Shown piece after piece: positions 41,844 through 50,849 of a DNA stretch of 64,000 nucleotides. A program made the position numbers and the translations under genes. The first letter of the stretch is position 1. Each line of letters starts with the position of its first letter. Source of the stretch: an uncultured Clostridia bacterium. GTDB lineage: Bacteria; Bacillota; Clostridia; Oscillospirales; Ruminococcaceae. The notes under the pieces were generated by a model, which saw only the letters and a program-made list of their open reading frames with translations, was not told the DNA's origin and did not search any database. The stretch spans positions 80,561 through 144,560 of the forward strand of contig CANQWD010000001.1 in NCBI GenBank assembly GCA_947627465.1, read 5' to 3'.

Positions 41844-42647
41844 ATGGATTTTGCCAATAAGATGATGGAGCTGCGCAAATCGCGCGGCTGGTCGCAGGAG
41901 GAACTTGGAGAGCGTCTGGGAGTGACGCGGCAGACGGTGTCGAAGTGGGAGCTGGGATTGACAACTCCCGAAATGGAAAAACTCGCCGCGATGAGTGAGC
42001 TTTTCGGAATAACGACAGACGAGCTAATCAAGGGCGGCGCGGCGCTCAACGAGGAGAAGCCCAATTCGTCCGACGGTTTGCCGAAAACCGAATGCAAACG
42101 GCGTTTTATAAACGGCGAGTACAAAAGCAAAAAGACGCTGTGGGGTATGCCGCTTGTTCATATTACGAGGCACGGCGTTGCGAAAGGCTTTGTGGCTATC
42201 GGAATACGCGCCCGCGGCGTAATTTCGATCGGGGTGCTGTCAATGGGCGGCGTTTCGGTGGGGCTGCTTTCTCTCGGCGTTTTGGCTTGTGGAATGCTGG
42301 CGGCGGGCATTGCCGCTATTGGAATGATCGCGGCTGGAGTGTTTGCATTGGGCGGCGTTGCTGTGGGCTTGTATGCGTTGGGTGGAGTGGCGGTCGGATG
42401 GCTGACTTTCGGCGGCGCGTCAATAGGCAAGTATGCGTTTGGCGGTTATGCTCGCGGCGATATAGCAATAGGCGGCACGGCTAATGGCGTGATCGCGCTC
42501 GGAAAAAGGGTGAGCGGAGAGATAACGTTCCGCGGAGCGGTTTCAGCGGAGGAATTCAGGGCGGCAATAATGTCTCGGCTGCCGAATACTCCGAAGTTTA
42601 TCGCGGATATTTTCTCGCGGCTTGCGGAGAACATTACGCTGAAATAG
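41844..42647 (+). CDS. XRE-type regulator fused to a glycine-pentad repeat domain
   Basis: Residues 1-62 form a classical XRE helix-turn-helix (SQEELGERLGVTRQTVSKWELGLTTP). After a linker comes a block of about 23 uninterrupted five-residue repeats ending in Gly (about residues 110-224, for example VISIG, VLSMG, LLSLG, GVAVG). The pattern is hydrophobic-hydrophobic-A/S-hydrophobic-Gly. The last ~35 residues are a helical tail. The regular pentad suggests a beta-helix or a stacked repeat, soluble or membrane-inserted. It is probably a sensor-coupled regulator; the ligand is unknown. Ribosome site GAGGAGAAAG. Confidence 0.82.
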   Translation: MDFANKMMELRKSRGWSQEELGERLGVTRQTVSKWELGLTTPEMEKLAAMSELFGITTDELIKGGAALNEEKPNSSDGLPKTECKRRFINGEYKSKKTLWGMPLVHITRHGVAKGFVAIGIRARGVISIGVLSMGGVSVGLLSLGVLACGMLAAGIAAIGMIAAGVFALGGVAVGLYALGGVAVGWLTFGGASIGKYAFGGYARGDIAIGGTANGVIALGKRVSGEITFRGAVSAEEFRAAIMSRLPNTPKFIADIFSRLAENITLK

Positions 42648-42668
42648 CGTGCAAATAAGTAAATTCCC

Positions 42669-42697
42669 TTGCTTTTTTTTGACAGATATGCTATAAT
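42669..42697 (+). promoter_or_regulatory. Promoter of the DUF1266-like gene
   Basis: TTGCTT (42669-42674), 17-bp spacer, TATAAT (42692-42697), extended -10 TG. Confidence 0.72.
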
Positions 42698-42759
42698 ATA
42701 TTTAGATGGTTACCGTATACTGTCAATTATTATATGACGTAAACTGATGTGGGGGAATT

Positions 42760-43812
42760 ATGGAAAACGAAAATTACACCAAAACAATATCGGAGCTTGA
42801 GATTATCCCGCGTGAAAAGCGCACTCTTGGACAGCGTCTGGCGCTCACAGACGCTTACATAAGGACTAATGAGTTCCAGAAAGCCAACGATGAACTTTAC
42901 GGCGCGGACGAGCTTTGTGAAACTCCACAGCAGCTTGCCAGATACAGCATAATGCGCGCGATGACCTGTTCCTGTGCCGATCATATTTTTGCGGCGCGGA
43001 AGTTTTTTAAGGACGTGGAAAAGCTCGACCCCGATTACGCTAAGGCAATCGAGGTGAATATTCCCATAGCCGACGCGGACAAGCAGATTGAAAAGGAGCT
43101 GAACCAATTCGGTGAGCTTTGCGCGGCTGTCGACAAGGACGTTAAAAAGCGCTGCGGGGAAAGCACAGAAAAGAAAGCGCTCTCCGATGAACAGTTCGCG
43201 CTGTATCTCGGCTTTTTTCCCGCAATTCGCAAAGTTCCGGGCTTCGACAGCGTAATAGGTCTCGACGACGTGTTTTCCAAATACGACGACGCGGACAGCG
43301 TTAAGGTTCGCGAGTGGCTTGAAGATTTCGGCGTTACGGACGTAGACAGCTTTTTCAAGTTTATCCAGAACGACCCTAAATGCAATATTTCTTCAATGGC
43401 GAACGACGTTACAGCTTACCTTAACGGCAAGCCGAACTTCGACGTGTCCGAGCTTGACGAGAACGGCGCGGACGCGTTTCAAAACGCCGTGTCGTTCATA
43501 AAGCGGTTCGCCGAGTACTTGCCCGAGGGCGGCGTTATGGCGTGGGATCTTGGCGAGAAAATAGGCTTCGCGCGGCACGCTTACAAATGCGGTATTCTCT
43601 CGAACACCGACTATATGACGGGTCTCGACGCGCTGTCGGGGCAGGCGAAAAAGAGTTTTTCGGGTTGGGAAGAATATATGCGTTCGCTGCTTTTCGGCGC
43701 GGCGCTGTTTATGTTTAGGCTCGATAATTTCGGCATTTCAAGCGCGGCGGAGTTCCTGTCGAATATGACGTCCATGCTGCTTAAAAGCGACATTGCGGAC
43801 ATGGAATGGTAA
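42760..43812 (+). CDS. DUF1266-like protein, 350 residues
   Basis: A soluble protein. The N-terminal third is helical, with a tetratricopeptide-like look (GQRLALTDAYIRTNEFQKANDELYG). The C-terminal region around AWDLGEKIGFARHAYKCGILSNTDYM and GWEEYMRSLLFGAALFM follows the DUF1266 pattern (AWD, R.GY.., W..Y). Function is unknown. GTGGGGGAATT precedes the ATG. The gene ends head-to-head with the - strand SpoIID-like gene, with no gap (43812 and 43813). Confidence 0.75.
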   Translation: MENENYTKTISELEIIPREKRTLGQRLALTDAYIRTNEFQKANDELYGADELCETPQQLARYSIMRAMTCSCADHIFAARKFFKDVEKLDPDYAKAIEVNIPIADADKQIEKELNQFGELCAAVDKDVKKRCGESTEKKALSDEQFALYLGFFPAIRKVPGFDSVIGLDDVFSKYDDADSVKVREWLEDFGVTDVDSFFKFIQNDPKCNISSMANDVTAYLNGKPNFDVSELDENGADAFQNAVSFIKRFAEYLPEGGVMAWDLGEKIGFARHAYKCGILSNTDYMTGLDALSGQAKKSFSGWEEYMRSLLFGAALFMFRLDNFGISSAAEFLSNMTSMLLKSDIADMEW

Positions 43813-44691
43813 TTATTTAACAGCCTTAAATTCACAGTCGGGGTAGAAAACGTTCAGTATCTCCTCGGCTGTTTTTCCTTTTTGGGCGAGATAATTCGCG
43901 GCGCTTATGCTCAAACCCTTGTTGGTTCCGAGACCTTTAGTAGTGAAAATGAATTTGTCCGCGGAGAATTGCACGGATATCGCGGTGCTTCGCAAATTGA
44001 ACGCTTTTTTAAACTCTTCGCCGCTTATGTTCTTCCCGTCGAATGTTATGAACAGAAGCGCCCCGTTATCGCTGTAAACGGGATCTTTAAGCCATTCCGA
44101 GCAGTTGTAGGATAGATTGCCGCCGCCCAAAGCTGCGCGGACTTCTTCGGGAGTGAACGCGGCGCTGCCCGCAAATCCGTCCGCCTTTTCGTCGCACGGC
44201 AAGCCTACGGACGGCGAGTATGGCGGGCATTCGTCCGTGCGCCCCGAGGATATCCTGCATATAGGCGCGTTGAACGGTTCTCCGCCAAAGCTGAGCGAAT
44301 GCCGCAAAGCGTATTTCGCCGCCGCGAGTGCTTTTGCGCTCGGAGCTTCGGGAGTGTAAGGAACGTCCTCGTTTACCGACAGATCCGCGCCGAGGTTTTC
44401 AAAGCCGCTTTTTATGTTCAGTAAATATTTGACGCGCGTGTTTTCGGCGACCGCCACGGCGTTCAAGGCTTCAGGCTCAAATTCAGCGCCGCTTGGCAGC
44501 AAGCCCTCAACGCACCCCGCGAGAAAGTTCTCGTAGGACGGCGTGTAAATAACGCCCGCCGCGCTGTCATAAACGCTTATACTTTCGGGAACGTCGGACG
44601 GTTTATTGGCGGTAAGCTTCACGGTTATCATGATCACGGCGATAAGCAAAACCAGTGCCGCTGCGGAAACCATTGTAATTTTTTTTGGCAT
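43813..44691 (-). CDS. SpoIID-like protein, apparently degenerate
   Basis: A 292-residue protein with one N-terminal membrane segment (about 8-28). FLAGCVEGLLPSG, FEPEALNAVAVAENTRVK, CRISSGRTDE and the C-terminal block KGLGTNKGLSISAANYLAQKG with EILNVFYPDCEF follow the order of SpoIID, the peptidoglycan lytic transglycosylase of spore engulfment. In SpoIID the first motif normally reads SEMP, with the catalytic Glu; here that position looks like Leu (GLLP), and GHGVGMSQ is altered to GLGTNKGLS. It may lack enzymatic activity. AGGAG precedes the ATG. No sigma-E-like promoter could be recognised. Confidence 0.78.
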   Translation of the reverse strand: MPKKITMVSAAALVLLIAVIMITVKLTANKPSDVPESISVYDSAAGVIYTPSYENFLAGCVEGLLPSGAEFEPEALNAVAVAENTRVKYLLNIKSGFENLGADLSVNEDVPYTPEAPSAKALAAAKYALRHSLSFGGEPFNAPICRISSGRTDECPPYSPSVGLPCDEKADGFAGSAAFTPEEVRAALGGGNLSYNCSEWLKDPVYSDNGALLFITFDGKNISGEEFKKAFNLRSTAISVQFSADKFIFTTKGLGTNKGLSISAANYLAQKGKTAEEILNVFYPDCEFKAVK

Positions 44692-44766
44692 TTTAACTCC
44701 TTTACACAGATATTACTCACTTTGTGTATTTTGCAATGCGTTATTTGAGAAAATTCACTCGCCCTC

Positions 44767-44795
44767 TTGACTTTACGGAAAATATGGTGTATAAT
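44767..44795 (+). promoter_or_regulatory. Sigma-A promoter of the citrate synthase gene
   Basis: TTGACT (44767-44772), 17-bp spacer, TATAAT (44790-44795). It is divergent from the SpoIID-like gene. Confidence 0.85.
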
Positions 44796-44881
44796 AGTGT
44801 AAAAAGAAATAATCGTGACAGATAAATTTGCACAGCGGAAATTATGCAACTGTCAAATATAAATAAAGGGCGTGTAATTTT

Positions 44882-46258
44882 ATGGACAAAATCGATAAAC
44901 TGGAACAACTGAAATCAACCGACAAACTTCGTCACATGTGCGAGGACTTCACTAAAAACAGCGTTATCGACAGAGAACTTTACAGCAAATTCGGCGTAAA
45001 GCGCGGTTTGAGAAACGCAGACGGCTCGGGCGTAGTCGCGGGAATCACGAACGTGTGCTGCGTTCACGGATATGTTATCAGCGAGGGCGACAAGCAGCCT
45101 ATCGACGGCGAGCTTATCTACCGCGGCTACAATATCCGCGATTTGGTCAGCGGAGCGTTGAACGACCGCCGCTACGGTTACGAGGAGGTTGCGTATCTTC
45201 TGCTTTTCGGAGTATTGCCGAACGAGACCGAGCTTACGAACTTTGCGCGGCTTATCGCCGAGTACCGCGAGTTGCCGAGATATTTCAGCGAGGACGTGAT
45301 AATGCGCAACCCTTCGCCGAATATTATGAATAAAATGCAGCAGGCAGTGCTGACCTTGTACAGCTACGACAGCGACCCGGAGAATAAGTCCGTTGAAAGC
45401 GAGATGCTTAAGGCTATCTCGGTTATTTCAAAGCTGCCCGCGATAATGGTGGATTCTTATCAGGCGCTGCGCCGCTTCTATAACAACGACACCATGGTAA
45501 TGCACCAGATAAACAAGGACGAAAGCCTTGCCGAGAGTATTTTGTCCACCTTGCGCGATGACCGCGCTTATACACCCGAGGAAGCGAAGCTTCTTGACTT
45601 GTGCCTTATGCTCCACGCCGAGCACGGCGGCGGCAACAACTCAACGTTCACTTGCCGCACGGTGTCAAGCTCGGGCACGGACGCTTATTCCGCATACGCG
45701 GCGGCGATAGGTTCGCTGAAAGGACCTCGTCACGGCGGCGCGAATATCAAGGTCATGCAGATGCTCGATTTCGTAAAGGTGGGCGTCAAGGATTGGGAGG
45801 ACGACGAGGAGGTCGCGGCGTTCCTTAAAAAGCTTCTCCGTAAGGAAGCAGGCGACAGATCGGGGCTTATTTACGGAATGGGACACGCGGTTTATACGCT
45901 GTCCGACCCGAGAGCCGTAATCCTTAAAGAAAACGCAATGAATTTGGCGCGCGGCACGGATTTTGAGCGCGAGTTCAAACTTCTCAATTCCATAGAGCGG
46001 CTTACTCCCTGGGTTTTCGCCGAGGAACGCGGAGCTATCAAAAATATATGCGCGAATGTTGATATGTATTCGGGGCTTGTTTACAAAATGCTGCGTATCC
46101 CCGTTGAGATGTACACGGCGCTGTTCGCCTGCGCGAGAATGGCGGGCTGGTGCGCTCACCGTATGGAAGAGATGATAAACGGCAAGCGTATTATCCGCCC
46201 CGCTTATAAGGCAATTAACCTTAATAAAGAGTACATACCGATAGATAAACGACCTTAA
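44882..46258 (+). CDS. gltA: Citrate synthase
   Basis: Condenses oxaloacetate and acetyl-CoA to citrate. It has 458 residues. The catalytic His in LMLHAEHGGGNNSTF, the GLIYGMGHAVYTLSDPRA region (second His), and FEREFK are intact. ELIYRGYNIRDLV near residue 75 and LKGPRHGGAN are family marks. The N-terminal extension (about 40 residues) fits clostridial citrate synthases. The ribosome site is weak (AAAGGGCG). It is a single-gene unit with its own promoter and terminator. Confidence 0.95.
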   Translation: MDKIDKLEQLKSTDKLRHMCEDFTKNSVIDRELYSKFGVKRGLRNADGSGVVAGITNVCCVHGYVISEGDKQPIDGELIYRGYNIRDLVSGALNDRRYGYEEVAYLLLFGVLPNETELTNFARLIAEYRELPRYFSEDVIMRNPSPNIMNKMQQAVLTLYSYDSDPENKSVESEMLKAISVISKLPAIMVDSYQALRRFYNNDTMVMHQINKDESLAESILSTLRDDRAYTPEEAKLLDLCLMLHAEHGGGNNSTFTCRTVSSSGTDAYSAYAAAIGSLKGPRHGGANIKVMQMLDFVKVGVKDWEDDEEVAAFLKKLLRKEAGDRSGLIYGMGHAVYTLSDPRAVILKENAMNLARGTDFEREFKLLNSIERLTPWVFAEERGAIKNICANVDMYSGLVYKMLRIPVEMYTALFACARMAGWCAHRMEEMINGKRIIRPAYKAINLNKEYIPIDKRP

Positions 46259-46265
46259 TAATTAT

Positions 46266-46292
46266 TCCCCCCCGCTTAAAGCGGGGGGGTTG
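46266..46292 (+). terminator. Terminator after gltA
   Basis: CCCCCCCGC/GCGGGGGGG with loop TTAAA, a very strong stem, followed by a weak T-run (TTGAGTTT). Confidence 0.85.
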
Positions 46293-46331
46293 AGTTTCGC
46301 CAAAAATTCACATATCATGTCAAATAAGGTA

Positions 46332-46360
46332 TTGAAATAATTGGGAAGATGTGCTATAAT
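46332..46360 (+). promoter_or_regulatory. Promoter of the membrane protein-lipoprotein-two-component operon
   Basis: TTGAAA (46332-46337), 17-bp spacer, TATAAT (46355-46360), extended -10 TG. Confidence 0.82.
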
Positions 46361-46415
46361 ATATATGTATGTAAAAATTACAAATGCGTATGAACATTGG
46401 ATAAGGGGATACACA

Positions 46416-47309
46416 ATGAAGAAAAACAGCAAGTTAACGCTTTTGATTTTGGCGCTCGGCGTGGTGTTAAGCACGGCGGCGCGGGTATTTGTTATTTCGG
46501 CGCATACTGATATGAATACGGGCTTTTTATATCACGGCGACGAGCTTTTGTGCAATCTGCTTTATTACGGAGTTATCGTGATAGCGTCGGCGGCTGCTGT
46601 TTTTACGGCAAGGCTTGACGAAAACAGCGGAATTAAGGAGCGCTCTGCGGCGGATATTTCGGGCGCGGGAACCGCGCTTATAGGTTTTTTGACTATATTT
46701 GCCGGGGTGTTCGCGGTGTATGAGGGAATTACGGAGATCGACGCGATAACGCCAAACAAGTTTTTGATGTTCGCCGACTTTATCTTCGGAGCGGTGCAGG
46801 TGGCGCTGGCGTTTGTGACGCTTGTCAAAAAGAAATTCACGCCCGGCGTGGGATATTCTTATTCGCTGATCGGAGTGTACTGCATTTGCCGAGGTATCTA
46901 CTGCTTTATGAACCGAATGGCTATCACTACCGTGCCCGAGTACCTCATTGAGTGCATGAGTCTTATCGGAATGGCGGTGTTCTTTGTGCTGCTTGGGAGA
47001 TTTCTTTCGGGAAACGAAACGCCGCGCACACGCAAAGCACTGAGCTTTTGGGGAGTTTTAACGGCGTCCCTCACGCTTTCAAACGCGTTCGGCGTGATGA
47101 TAGCAAAACTTACCGCGCCGTCTTCGGTGAGCGGCCGCATAGTTTACACAAGCTTTGCCGCGGAGAGATTTAAACAAGCGCAAAAGGGCATTGACGCTTA
47201 TAACATGGTGTTTTCCCCTTGGGTGAATTTGCTGCTCGGAGCGTTGACTGCGGTGGCTCTTGTAGTGTTGTTTGCGGGAAGAACCGCCAAATCGGACGAA
47301 GATGTTTAA
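46416..47309 (+). CDS. Uncharacterised membrane protein, 297 residues
   Basis: I do not recognise this family. Seven or eight hydrophobic segments are visible, spread over the whole length (about 8-25, 44-62, 82-105, 113-135, 143-165, 175-193, 212-232, 270-290). There is no signal peptide. The ATG at 46416 follows AAGGGGATACAC. It is 9 bp from the following lipoprotein, so it lies in one operon with the two-component system. Confidence 0.72.
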   Translation: MKKNSKLTLLILALGVVLSTAARVFVISAHTDMNTGFLYHGDELLCNLLYYGVIVIASAAAVFTARLDENSGIKERSAADISGAGTALIGFLTIFAGVFAVYEGITEIDAITPNKFLMFADFIFGAVQVALAFVTLVKKKFTPGVGYSYSLIGVYCICRGIYCFMNRMAITTVPEYLIECMSLIGMAVFFVLLGRFLSGNETPRTRKALSFWGVLTASLTLSNAFGVMIAKLTAPSSVSGRIVYTSFAAERFKQAQKGIDAYNMVFSPWVNLLLGALTAVALVVLFAGRTAKSDEDV

Positions 47310-47318
47310 GGAGTTAAT

Positions 47319-48680
47319 GTGAAAAAAAGAGGGCTGTTAAATTTTGTCGGGAAATCGGTAATTTGCCTTTTGTGCCTTTCGATGTGCGGCTGTTCGCTGA
47401 CGGCTTCGGTGGAAAACCTGCTGTCGCCGCCAAAGCTTACCGCCGAACAGGACGAGATATACAACGAGCTTATAAACAGCGTGGGCAAGAATGTAAAATT
47501 GAAATATCCCAAAAGCGGCGATTACCGTTCTCCGTTCGTGGTGCGAAATATCGACAACGAGCCGGGCGAGGAGGCTTTGGTGTTCTACGAAAGCAAGGAC
47601 ATCCGCTCGGGCGAGAGCGCGCTGCGGCTGAAATTTCTTGACAAGTCGGACGGGAAATGGCAGTCGTCATACGATCTCGCCTGCCCGGGAAACGATATCG
47701 ACAGCATTACTTTCGCGGAGCTGGGCGCGGCAGGAGCCGAGTCGCCGACCGTTATTTTAAGCTTCACACTGCTTAATCAGACGGAAAAGGCATTTTCCGT
47801 GCTGAAATACAAGGAAAAAAAGCCCTCGGAGCTTCTCGCGTCCACTTATTCCTGTATGGAGATCGCCGATCTTAACAAAGATAAGCAAAACGAGCTTATT
47901 ATCGTCAATGTCAGCAAGGAGCTTCAAACGGCTTCGGCGCTTATGTACACGGAAGCGGGCGATAAGCTGGAGCTTGTATCGAACACCCCGCTTTACGGCG
48001 GCGCGGCGGATTATATAAGAGTTACCAAGGGTAATATCGACAAAAACACGCCCGCGCTTTTTCTGGATTATTCAAAAGGCGGCGGACAGTCTGGCACCGA
48101 CGTGCTCTATTGCTACGGAAGCCGTCTGTTTTGCCCCGACAGCGTGGGAAACAACACCGCGGCGGGCATTATCTCGCGGCAGGTTAACGACTATATGGCG
48201 GAGATATACAGCTTTGATATAGACGGCGACGGGTTTGTGGAAATTCCCTCAACAACGCCGCTTCCGGGCTACGAAACGCTCACAAAGCCCGAGCAGCTGT
48301 GCGCCGTGCAGTGGTATACCGTGCAAAACGACAACTTTACTCAAAAGGCTTACAGCTACTTTTCCGGAAAATATCGTTTCGCGCTTCTGTTTCCGAACCG
48401 ATGGACGGGCGTTGTAACGGCGGTCGCGGATTTCAACAACAATGACATCGTATTTATTTCTTATAACGCCAAAACGGGCTTGAAAGTCACGAAAAACAAC
48501 GAGATAATGCGTATCCACGCTGTTGAGAAAAACAACAAGGACGAGGACGAAACGTCTAAGGGGATGCAGTATCTCGGAGAGAGCGATGAAATGCTGTACT
48601 ATACGGCAAAGGGCAATATCAAAAACCGTAAGCTCGCGCTTACCGACAGCGAGCTGAAGGACAGCTTCAAACTGCTTTAA
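47319..48680 (+). CDS. Lipoprotein with VCBS-like repeats, next to a two-component system
   Basis: A 453-residue lipoprotein. The signal peptide ends in a lipobox around Cys23/Cys25 (LSMCGCS). Two Asp-rich Ca-binding-like loops (ADLNKDKQNELI and FDIDGDGFVEIP) resemble VCBS/FG-GAP blades, so a beta-propeller is likely outside the membrane. The GTG start follows AAGGAGTTAAT. Neighbouring response regulator and histidine kinase genes suggest that it supplies or modulates the signal (inference). A similar order of lipoprotein, regulator, kinase and DUF1385 is not known to me in named systems. Confidence 0.8.
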   Translation: MKKRGLLNFVGKSVICLLCLSMCGCSLTASVENLLSPPKLTAEQDEIYNELINSVGKNVKLKYPKSGDYRSPFVVRNIDNEPGEEALVFYESKDIRSGESALRLKFLDKSDGKWQSSYDLACPGNDIDSITFAELGAAGAESPTVILSFTLLNQTEKAFSVLKYKEKKPSELLASTYSCMEIADLNKDKQNELIIVNVSKELQTASALMYTEAGDKLELVSNTPLYGGAADYIRVTKGNIDKNTPALFLDYSKGGGQSGTDVLYCYGSRLFCPDSVGNNTAAGIISRQVNDYMAEIYSFDIDGDGFVEIPSTTPLPGYETLTKPEQLCAVQWYTVQNDNFTQKAYSYFSGKYRFALLFPNRWTGVVTAVADFNNNDIVFISYNAKTGLKVTKNNEIMRIHAVEKNNKDEDETSKGMQYLGESDEMLYYTAKGNIKNRKLALTDSELKDSFKLL

Positions 48681-48697
48681 TGTAGAGGTAAAAAACA

Positions 48698-49393
48698 ATG
48701 AAAAGAATATTGGTGGTTGAGGACGAAAATTCAATACGCGATTTTGTGGTAATCAATCTTCGGCGCGCGGGGTACGACGTTACCGACGTTGCGAGCGGCG
48801 AGGAGGCTGTTGACGAATACGGAAAGCAAGGCGGTAATTTCGATATCGCGCTGCTGGATATTATGATGCCCGGAATGGACGGTTTTTCACTGTGCCGCTG
48901 GATACGCGAACAGTCAAGCGAGATAGGCATTATAATGCTTTCGGCGAAGTCGCAGGAGATGGATAAGGTAAATTGCCTGATGATCGGCGCGGACGATTAT
49001 GTAACAAAGCCGTTCTCGCCGTCCGAGCTTGTGGCTCGGGTGGACGCTATCTACCGCCGCGTCAGCATTAACCGTTCCCACCGCGAGAAGCCGAAAACGC
49101 TCTCCTCGGGTCCGTTCACTCTGGATTATCAAAGCAGAATGATCTATAACCGCGGCAAGCCCATTGATCTTACTCAAATAGAATATCATATTTTGGAGTT
49201 TTTGATGAAAAACCGCAACTCGCCCGTGGACAGAACTTCGCTGTTAAAGCACATTTGGGGCGAAAGCTATGTCGGCGAGGACAAGGTAATAGACGTCAAT
49301 ATCAGACGTCTGCGTATGAAGATTGAGGACGACCCCTCAACGCCGAAGTATATACAAACGGTTTGGGGATTTGGATATAAATGGAATGGTTGA
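48698..49393 (+). CDS. OmpR/PhoB-family response regulator
   Basis: A 231-residue two-component response regulator. The receiver domain has the phosphorylation Asp54 (LLDIMMPGMDG), the acidic pair EDE at 8-10 and Lys in TKPFSPSEL. A winged-helix output domain follows (VDVNIRRLRMKIEDD and VWGFGYKW). It is immediately followed by its kinase gene, 6 bp apart. The target genes are not identifiable from this window. Confidence 0.95.
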   Translation: MKRILVVEDENSIRDFVVINLRRAGYDVTDVASGEEAVDEYGKQGGNFDIALLDIMMPGMDGFSLCRWIREQSSEIGIIMLSAKSQEMDKVNCLMIGADDYVTKPFSPSELVARVDAIYRRVSINRSHREKPKTLSSGPFTLDYQSRMIYNRGKPIDLTQIEYHILEFLMKNRNSPVDRTSLLKHIWGESYVGEDKVIDVNIRRLRMKIEDDPSTPKYIQTVWGFGYKWNG

Positions 49394-49399
49394 GAGTAA

Positions 49400-50833
49400 A
49401 TGGAAAATGACATAAAACCCTTGAAACATCGCGGATTGGGCAGACGCTCGATCTCCGTTCGGTGGATGGTGAATACATTATCTGTGGCGGCGGTGCTGCT
49501 TATCATCGCGAATATTTGCGTGTATTATTTCACAAAGAGATATTACTATGGATCTGCGGAAAGCTATGTCGTATCGGAGGCATATGCTTCTCAGACGATA
49601 CTTTCGAGACTTTATGAGGATCTTTCGGTGAATTTTTCTTCCGAAGTGCGAAATATCGTGGAAAGCTTCGACAAGAAAGAGCAGATGGAGCTTATGTCAA
49701 TAAACAAGGACGGCGAGGTGGCGCTGTCGTCAAGCGGTTTTTCAACCGACAGGGAATATTTTATGCCCGATTATGAGCGTGCGCTTCAAGACGAAAACGG
49801 CTTGGGGGTATACCTGGGACGGGACGGCGGGGATAACATCCTCGCGGTGACGACGATAATCGAAAATTCCGGGAGCAATTACAGCGCGCTGCGCTTTGTG
49901 ACGTCGCTTAAAATGATAGACAATCAAATATCGGGGATAATGTTCACGACGCTTTTGCTAAGCGCGTTTATACTGCTTATCGTGGCGCTTGTGGGAGTGT
50001 ATTTCGTGAAGTCTATTTGCGTGCCGCTCGCGAAGATCGGCGGTACGGCGAAGAAGCTTGCCAAGGGCGATTTTTCGGAGCGCATTGCCGTTACAAGCAG
50101 CGATGAAATAGGGCAGTTGTCGAAAGCGTTGAACGAAATGGCGGACGAGATCAAAAACTCCGAGCAGATAAAGAACGATTTTATAAGCTCCGTGTCGCAT
50201 GAGCTGCGCACGCCGCTCACCGCGATAAAGGGCTGGAGCGAAACTCTTGAGGGCGGTTACGACCCCGAGACGTTCCGCAAGGGAATGAAAGTGATAACGG
50301 GAGAGACTAAGCGGCTTGAACAGATGGTCGAGGATCTGTTGGATTTTTCGAGAATACAAAGCGGACACTTTTCAATGCAGTTTACGACAATTGACGTTAT
50401 CGCGGAGCTTGAGGACGCTTTACTTATCTACAACGACAAGGCAAAAAAGGAGAACATTTTGTTGTCTTACAACGAGCCGGAGTTTATGTGCGCGGTGGAG
50501 GGCGACAAAAACCGTTTGCGGCAGGTTTTCATAAATATTATAGATAACGCGCTGAAATATACCGAGCCGGGCGGTTCCGTTGAGGTGGTCGCCGAGAAGA
50601 GCGACAGCGCGGTGACGATATCGGTGAGCGACACGGGCGCGGGCATAGCTCCCGAGGACTTGCCTAAGGTGAAGCAGAAGTTTTTCAAGGCGAATAAGAC
50701 AAAGCACGGCTCGGGCATAGGGCTTGCGGTAGCGGACGAGATAATAACGCTTCACGGCGGTACGCTCGACATTCAAAGCGAGCTTGGAAAAGGCACGACG
50801 GTGACGATCATTCTGCCGCTTAAGAACAATTAA
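49400..50833 (+). CDS. Sensor histidine kinase (HAMP, HisKA, HATPase)
   Basis: A 477-residue membrane-bound sensor kinase. There are two membrane segments (about 26-46 and 180-203), an extracellular domain between them of about 130 residues, then a HAMP linker and HisKA with the phospho-acceptor His267 (SVSHELRTPL). The HATPase domain has the N box (FINIIDNALKYT), G1 (VSDTGAGIAPED) and G2 (GSGIGLAV). The extracellular domain has no family I recognise. It is paired with the regulator directly upstream. Confidence 0.95.
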   Translation: MENDIKPLKHRGLGRRSISVRWMVNTLSVAAVLLIIANICVYYFTKRYYYGSAESYVVSEAYASQTILSRLYEDLSVNFSSEVRNIVESFDKKEQMELMSINKDGEVALSSSGFSTDREYFMPDYERALQDENGLGVYLGRDGGDNILAVTTIIENSGSNYSALRFVTSLKMIDNQISGIMFTTLLLSAFILLIVALVGVYFVKSICVPLAKIGGTAKKLAKGDFSERIAVTSSDEIGQLSKALNEMADEIKNSEQIKNDFISSVSHELRTPLTAIKGWSETLEGGYDPETFRKGMKVITGETKRLEQMVEDLLDFSRIQSGHFSMQFTTIDVIAELEDALLIYNDKAKKENILLSYNEPEFMCAVEGDKNRLRQVFINIIDNALKYTEPGGSVEVVAEKSDSAVTISVSDTGAGIAPEDLPKVKQKFFKANKTKHGSGIGLAVADEIITLHGGTLDIQSELGKGTTVTIILPLKNN

Positions 50834-50849
50834 GGAGATCTAAGTACAG

